Positions 62,180-64,000 of a stretch of 64,000 nt of DNA are shown here, piece after piece. The position numbers were made by a program, and so were the translations under genes. The stretch is from Lutraria lutraria (Eukaryota; Mollusca; Bivalvia; Venerida; Mactridae): assembly GCA_964023205.1 (NCBI GenBank), contig OZ026848.1, positions 33,591,912-33,655,911 of the forward strand, in the 5' to 3' direction. Position 1 is the first letter of the stretch. Every line of letters begins with the position of its first letter. Below the pieces are notes generated by a model, which was not told the origin of the DNA, ran no database searches, and saw nothing but the letters and a program-made list of their open reading frames with translations.

Positions 62180-62485
62180 TGTTTGTTTGTTTGTTTCATC
62201 TGGTTAAACGCCATTTTCAACATTATTTCAGTCGTATCGTGGAGGACAATTATCCTGACCAGCTTTCCTGGACTCCATTTAGGCTTTTACCAGTACTAAC
62301 CTCATTCTATCCGTAAACTTCTGCCAAGCTACCCGACATAATTTAGAGGTGGAGGACAATTTAACATAGGATGTAATATATTCAGTCAAATTTGTCACGG
62401 ACAGTGTTAGCCTCGCCCGGGGTTCGAACTCACAACCTCTTGATCAGTAAACAAATGCTCTAACCACTGAGCGAGCCGGGCGGGC
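62180..62485 (-). mobile_element. SINE family A, full-length copy
   Basis: Best-preserved copy. Minus strand from 62485: GCCCGCCCGGCTCGCTCAGT (A box), B box GTTCGAACCCC, body, then GCGTTTAACCAGATGAAACA and a (CAAA)n tail. Confidence 0.92.
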
Positions 62486-62880
62486 ACTAACGATATAAAC
62501 TTTCACACTAACGACATGTACTCTCACACTAATGATATGGATTCACACACTAACGTTGTGCACTCTCACAGTAATGGTGTTGATTGATTTGAAATTTCCC
62601 ACTTATGATGTAGATTCGCACACTAAGGATATGGACTACCCTATTAATGATATTGAGATTTGCACATTAACGTGCCAGACTCTCCCACTTATCAAATGGA
62701 TTCGCACACTTACTATATGGGCTGTCTCACAAATGATATTAAGATTCGCACACTTTTGATTTGGACTCTCCCACTTTAAATGATATAGAATCATAGAATC
62801 GCACACTAACCACATAGAATTGCACACCACTATTAGTGTCACTAACGATATAAATTGGCACACTAACGATATCGGCTATA
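62486..62880. repeat. Degenerate ~24-bp repeat
   Basis: Diverged copies of 'cacactaacgatatggactctc' and 'cacactaatgatatggattcg'. It begins exactly at the head of the adjacent SINE. Frames through it are not genes. Confidence 0.8.
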
Positions 62881-63590
62881 GTAATAGTGATTCATCAGAA
62901 TTTCAGACTCGCATTAAACGTTTGCGAGAAATAATTTATCTAAAACGGAAACCGAAACACTTTCACAAAGAAAAAACATGTAGAACTACCGCCGGAGATT
63001 TGGTGTATTATTGTTAAAGTTTGTTTTGAAACTAAATCATTTGTCGCGATTCTCTCTTCAAAGGGTGAGTAGATTATTCAAAGGTATTGTGCGCGAGACA
63101 ATGCCGCCGCGATTGTATCTCAACTCTGACTGGTTCCATAATTTATCTGTATCATCTTTAAGTGTAAGAAAAATATTAGAATAGTAGGGTCTGGCAGTGG
63201 GTTAGTGCAGGCAATCCGTGATGTACACATTCCTTATGGGTCAATGCATGTCAATGCATGTCTCTATCTGCGGATGGTCACATTTTGTGACCGGTATAGA
63301 ATAGACGGTATATGGTATAGACGTCTACGGCATTAGTAATGAGATGTTTAAGATACATGTAATAGGTTCCTAACACCCAAAATTCAAAAGGTTGTCAAAT
63401 CTGTTTTTTTTTCTACAATAAATCTTTAAAATGTTATTTGACAATTTTAGAAAGAGGTTTACCATGTAATTTTATAAAAATAACGGTTATATGACAGAAA
63501 AGAACTACAATTATCCTTCTAAACGGCTGAACTCCGAGTATCATAGATCAATAAATGATCATAATGTTATTATTATAATAATGCACTCAC
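62881..63590. other. Intron-like, no supported gene
   Basis: A minus segment at 62899-62955 has a good acceptor (ggtttccgttttag) but no adequate donor. The direct repeat 'gtcaatgcat' is seen twice at 63240. Confidence 0.45.
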
Positions 63591-63761
63591 CTGTGAATTC
63601 ATAGACATAGTTTGATCGCTTACGAGCAGAAAACTTATAGTTTCCGACCACATACAGGGAAACGGGCAGTGCGAATGTATCATCCTTGTTCCGGACATCC
63701 GTCAAGACAGGTACATTGATACGACATCCCGACGAAGCCACGGAAAAACAGGATAGTCCAT
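63591..63761 (-). CDS. Predicted exon (5' edge uncertain, ends phase 1), extracellular-type
   Basis: Strong donor on the minus strand (CACAG/gtgagt). The open frame includes GLSCFSVASSG, CRINVPVLTDVRNKDDTFA and KFSARKRSNYVYEFT, with cysteines and alternating hydrophobics suggesting a secreted or extracellular beta-rich domain. GC content is well above the flanks. The 5' boundary is set at the only usable AG (ctgtggag), whose pyrimidine tract is poor; the frame stays open 25 codons further. A broken Tc1-type transposase lies about 30 bp upstream, so the exon's natural 5' border may have been disturbed. Family not recognised. Confidence 0.52.
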
Positions 63762-63792
63762 CTCCACAGTCAGATGTCCCGTACAAGCAATG

Positions 63793-63995
63793 GGATTGAA
63801 AGCGAGGCGTCCTTACGTCAGTGTACTATTGAGAAGATATCAGCAGGACAATGAGGACATGCATGTAAACTTAGCTCATATTTGGAGACTCAAGGGTAAA
63901 CAATTCGACCCTCAACACGCTGTCGAACATAATCGCTTAGGAGGTGGCAGTATGATGGTGTGGGAGAGATTTCCCATGCTTGTCTTACCCAGTTA
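63793..63995 (+). pseudogene. Tc1-type transposase fragment with internal deletion
   Basis: The plus frame starts GLKARRPYV, the end of the Tc1 DNA-binding region. It then jumps to WRLKGKQF...AVEHNRLGGGSMMVW, matching the GGGSVMVWGGI block of the Tc1/mariner DDE domain. About 45 residues expected between them, including the first catalytic Asp (TDES-like motif), are missing, and the usual continuation after MVW is lost before a stop. Not functional; it runs to the window edge. Confidence 0.75.
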
Positions 63996-64000
63996 GTGAC

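Overview
This window looks like AT-rich, repeat-saturated nuclear DNA of an invertebrate animal, most likely a mollusc and probably a bivalve. The reasons are tRNA-derived SINEs ending in a GTTT/CAAA-type tail, interspersed units built on 'gtgacctagtttttgacccc' and 'gtgacccctggggcgggg' (which I remember as common in bivalve assemblies, not checked here), Tc1/mariner and pogo remnants, and very many minisatellites. There is no bacterial or organellar gene organisation, no rRNA gene and no convincing functional tRNA.

No intact single-exon gene is present. Most long open frames are tandem repeats read through. What I can support is a set of short, GC-richer stretches on the minus strand. Each is bounded by an acceptor (pyrimidine-rich then AG) and a GT donor and is mostly open in only one frame. 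Six of them (30190-29974, 26891-26818, 25088-25038, 20632-20596, 4291-4246, 3029-2904) join with fully compatible phases into 183 codons spread over 27 kb. The joined protein is extracellular in style, with a dibasic KRRKR furin-like site followed by a cysteine-containing segment. More minus-strand exon candidates lie upstream (63.7, 60.9, 57.6, 56.7, 50.7, 38.4, 33.1, 30.9 kb), but the path between them has gaps. I could not assign the protein to a family. I infer one (possibly two) minus-strand genes running right to left with giant introns.

Layout: 0.45-1.0 kb 19-bp minisatellite; 1.67-2.78 kb interspersed element with ~145-bp internal repeats; 2.9 kb exon; 3.06-3.24 kb pogo-like foldback; 3.77-4.17 kb degenerate repeat; 4.2 kb exon; 4.38-13.94 kb satellite of ~222 copies of a 43-bp unit; 14-19.4 kb mostly single-copy with SINEs; 19.4-20.4 kb 28-bp minisatellite; 22.3-23.4 kb TIR element copy 1; 24-31 kb four exons interleaved with 15-, 18- and ~20-bp arrays; 31.2-32.7 kb interspersed element swollen by 19 copies of a 50-bp satellite; 33.5-34.45 kb second copy of that element; 34.6-36.2 kb TIR element copy 2; 36.2-37.3 kb mariner-type element; 38.6 kb (GT)n; 42.06-50.59 kb foldback element whose right arm holds a 4-kb 27/31-bp array and whose loop holds a possible exon; 52.3-53.4 kb 54/58-bp dimer array; 54.3-56.5 kb 33/48-bp arrays interrupted by a SINE and a 270-bp element; 57.85-58.2 kb 36-bp minisatellite; 61.7 kb cluster of nine spaced 15-bp motifs; 62.2 kb SINE; 63.6-63.8 kb exon next to a broken Tc1-type transposase at the window edge.

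The most notable pattern is that several predicted exons have a different tandem array starting within about 10-160 bp of their donor site, i.e. at the 5' end of the following intron. The most notable object is the 8.5-kb foldback structure with one arm expanded by tandem repeats.
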